Positions 62,174 to 64,000 of a stretch of 64,000 nt of DNA are shown piece by piece. Positions within the stretch are counted from its first letter, which is position 1; every line of letters starts with the position of its first letter. The DNA comes from Hyphomicrobiales bacterium. Its GTDB lineage: Bacteria; Pseudomonadota; Alphaproteobacteria; Rhizobiales; Xanthobacteraceae. The position numbers were made by a program, and so were the translations under genes. The notes below the pieces were generated by a model. That model was not told the origin of the DNA, searched no databases, and was given only the letters and a program-made list of their open reading frames with translations. Location: positions 1 to 64,000 of the forward strand of contig JAKFVL010000020.1 of assembly GCA_021732215.1 (NCBI GenBank), read 5' to 3'.

Positions 62174-62890
62174 TCAGAATCGCGTGGTCAATTGCGTCAG
62201 CCATTCGGGCGAGGCTTCGACCAAAACCGCTTCCACTTTTTTGTCGATGCCGGAAAGGATCGCGACGCCGATCAGGACCAGCAAAACACCCAGTGCGGAC
62301 TTGACCCCGCCGCTGACCGACATCATCCGGTTGCGCATGCTCAGGATGGCCTCTCGCGACAGCATGCCCAGCAACAGAAGCGGAAGCGCAGCGCCGATAC
62401 CGAACAAAAGCATCGTGACAGCAACCTGACCCAAATTCTGACCTTGGGCAGCGAGCACGGATGCGGCTCCCAGCGTCGGACCGACGCACGGACTCCACAC
62501 TGCCCCAAGCAAAAGCCCGACTGCAAACTGGCCTTTCAGACCGGTGGTGCTGAAGCCACCAAAGCGGCCTTCGGTCCATGTCGCGAGCGGCCCTCCGGCG
62601 ACCGCAAGACGGCCCTGCAGCGACGGCAGCATCAGGACCGCTCCGATCGCGATCATGACGACAGCGGCGAAAACACGAAAGACACCAGTGTCCAGACCGA
62701 TGGCAAAACCTACCGTCGCCACAAACAATCCGATTGCGACGAACGAGACGGCGAGCCCGGCCGCAAGCGCAGCAGGCCCCATCCGATGCTCGGAAGCGGC
62801 TGCTCCGAGCACAAGAGGGATAATGGGCAGAACGCAGGGAGAGAGCGTGGAGAGCAGGCCGGCGATAAACGCCAAACCAAACGCAACCAT
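62174..62890 (-). CDS. ccdA: CcdA/DsbD-type thiol-disulfide membrane protein
   Basis: 238 residues with six hydrophobic segments. Cys in LLSTLSPCVLPIIPLVLGA and a second in AVWSPCVGPTLGAASVL are the conserved SPC pairs that relay electrons across the membrane. It takes reducing power from cytoplasmic thioredoxin and hands it to a periplasmic protein. ATG at 62890 overlaps the thioredoxin stop (TGATG), so the two are coupled. Confidence 0.92.
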   Translation of the reverse strand: MVAFGLAFIAGLLSTLSPCVLPIIPLVLGAAASEHRMGPAALAAGLAVSFVAIGLFVATVGFAIGLDTGVFRVFAAVVMIAIGAVLMLPSLQGRLAVAGGPLATWTEGRFGGFSTTGLKGQFAVGLLLGAVWSPCVGPTLGAASVLAAQGQNLGQVAVTMLLFGIGAALPLLLLGMLSREAILSMRNRMMSVSGGVKSALGVLLVLIGVAILSGIDKKVEAVLVEASPEWLTQLTTRF

Positions 62891-63288
62891 CAAACGCTCT
62901 TCCCGAGCAAAGCCGCGATCGAGTCACGCCGCGTATCACCGACGGAGCGACCGACCTCGGTGGCGCCCTTGAAGACAATCAGCGTCGATTGGGCCTGTGC
63001 ACCCAGCGCCCGTACATCGTCGCGCTGGCCGTCGAAATCGACCCGGAAGACCGCAAGATTCTTGTACTGCGGCTGCGCGATCAACTCACTGATGATCGGC
63101 GCCTGGGCACGGCAGGTCGGGCACCAGGATGCATGAACCTCGATCAGGATCGGGCGATTGGCCTTTTGCGCTTCAGCAAAGGCAGACCTGCTGAACGGCG
63201 CGCTGGTTGCGGCGAAAGAAATGGAAACGGTGGGGATCATGGCGAGCCCTGCACCGGCGGCTTTCAACATCGTGCGACGATCAATCAT
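62890..63288 (-). CDS. Periplasmic thioredoxin-like protein (Tat or Sec signal)
   Basis: 132 residues. N-terminal IDRRTMLKAAGAGLAMIPTV looks like a signal with twin Arg (Tat) or lipoprotein-like leader, followed by a thioredoxin fold with ASWCPTCRAQAPI (CPTC), YKNLAVFRVDFDG and the cis-Pro-like stretch near TLIVFKGATEVGR. Predicted partner of the CcdA protein encoded by the next gene. Length of the mature part is short for a thioredoxin. Confidence 0.88.
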   Translation of the reverse strand: MIDRRTMLKAAGAGLAMIPTVSISFAATSAPFSRSAFAEAQKANRPILIEVHASWCPTCRAQAPIISELIAQPQYKNLAVFRVDFDGQRDDVRALGAQAQSTLIVFKGATEVGRSVGDTRRDSIAALLGKSV

Positions 63289-63737
63289 TGCTGTCTCCGT
63301 GATTCGACCGCCAACTACTTACATCAGCAAAAGCCGGTTCTAAATCACACTGCCCGCCACTATGATCACATTGCTGTAGGTCATAATCGGTTAACGATTT
63401 GCGTAACAGCGCTGCCCGAAAAATCGTACCATCAGATGGTGCCACCATCCGGCAGTGCCCCAGCGCCGACGATGAATTCAGAATCATCGCAAACAGGGTA
63501 GAGCGCTGTGCGCATGGTGTCACTCCGCTTCGATATCCAGCGGTTTGGAAGGGCTGCGACGAATTCGCACGATTGTAAGTGCCTGATGAAGATATTGAGG
63601 CTGCCGCTCGTGAGTGCAGCGCAGTTGACTGGCTGTATTCCGCAAGCTCGCAAGGCAAGCTCCCAAAGGAAGACAGCTCGTCTTGACCCCGCCTTCGCCC
63701 CGTGGATTGATCCTGCCCACGTTCGGGAAGAGATGGC
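63289..63737. other. Intergenic region without a supported gene
   Basis: About 450 bp between the thioredoxin gene and the SDR gene. A plus-strand frame of 77 codons (63508-63741) has no family resemblance. The region contains the divergent promoters of both neighbours; no clear operator was found by eye. Confidence 0.55.
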
Positions 63738-64000
63738 ATGACAAAGATAAGCGGAGCGGCGGCGGCGATCACGGGCGCTGCAAACGGCATCGGACGGGCG
63801 CTGGCCCTCGAACTTGCGGCTCGCGGCTGCGACCTCGCGCTCGCGGACCGCGATGAGGCCGGACTGAAAGGGCTCGCCACGGAGATCAAGGCTACTCATT
63901 CACGCAACGTCTCGGTTCATCGCATCGACGTTGCAGAGCCTGCGCAAATCGAGGCGTTCGCACAAGCCGCCATGCAAAGTCACCCTGGCCTCAACATTGT
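63738..64000 (+). CDS. SDR-family oxidoreductase, truncated by window edge
   Basis: First 88 residues only: NAD(P) loop AITGAANGIGRALALELAAR with TGxxxGxG, LALADRDEAGL and VHRIDVAEPAQIEAF. Short-chain dehydrogenase of unknown substrate. The catalytic Ser-Tyr-Lys are beyond position 64000. The ATG at 63738 gives the usual N-terminal length; an overlapping ATG at 63733 leads to an immediate stop. Confidence 0.85.
   Translation, partial: MTKISGAAAAITGAANGIGRALALELAARGCDLALADRDEAGLKGLATEIKATHSRNVSVHRIDVAEPAQIEAFAQAAMQSHPGLNI

Noticed and set aside
63508-63741. 77-codon frame before the last SDR gene
   Set aside because: No family resemblance and no convincing start signal; overlaps the SDR start.

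Overview
The window looks like a piece of chromosome from a Bradyrhizobiaceae/Nitrobacteraceae-type alphaproteobacterium (Bradyrhizobium, Afipia, Rhodopseudomonas or Nitrobacter relatives). This is inferred from the high GC, the guaB / rsmB / guaA neighbourhood, a valine-catabolism cluster, TRAP-TAXI genes and many short palindromic intergenic repeats. No rRNA, intact tRNA or CRISPR array was seen.

Positions 1 to about 23.67 kb are a mobile genomic island lying against the 3' end of guaA. Its right edge carries an AlpA-type regulator and a P4-type tyrosine integrase, with five ATACCGTC repeats upstream of the integrase. At 21.56 kb there is a 53-bp 3' half of a tRNA-Leu(CAA), a scar of tRNA-targeted integration. 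The far left resembles the end of an IS21-family element. The cargo is a thiol and methionine oxidative-damage kit: two intact msrA and one msrB, a third msrA with an amber codon in its active site, an alpha/beta-hydrolase-OsmC fusion, a sulfite-oxidase-like molybdoprotein with a ferredoxin-reductase-like partner, a thioredoxin-like / DM13 / MFS operon, glutaredoxin, Dps, GST, CorA and ZIP transporters, NadE, and LysR, MarR and histidine-kinase regulators. Four of its promoters share one composite element (RTATNRAAACTAT, exactly 11 bp, ATTGG). It lies upstream of msrB-msrA, the molybdoprotein pair, the thioredoxin/DM13 operon and dps, so these are probably one regulon; the LysR gene next to the first copy is the obvious candidate activator. 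Several island genes are decaying: an azlC fragment, an internally deleted quinone oxidoreductase, a frameshifted hydrolase and the amber msrA.

From 23.67 kb rightward the content is core-like. First come guaA, rsmB, MAPEG, a CurA-like reductase, a TylF-like methyltransferase, guaB, a DHA2 exporter, rlmE and ppx/gppA. Next are an orphan xanthine-dehydrogenase-type large subunit, a MaoC-like protein, a YaiI protein, an Uup-like ABC-F ATPase and a BaiN/HI0933 flavoprotein. From 42.8 to 52.2 kb is an acyl-CoA and valine-degradation cluster: SDR, MaoC, acyl-CoA synthetase, mmsB, 3-hydroxyisobutyryl-CoA hydrolase, acyl-CoA dehydrogenase and mmsA, with a divergent LysR gene. A short stretch with two GIY-YIG genes and many repeats (52.2-54.3 kb) follows. 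Then come a TetR / enoyl-CoA hydratase pair and an IclR-controlled carboxyltransferase, biotinyl-domain and TAXI-TRAP set. The window ends with a CcdA / thioredoxin pair and an SDR gene cut by the edge. The palindromic intergenic repeats appear only to the right of guaA, which independently supports the island boundary.
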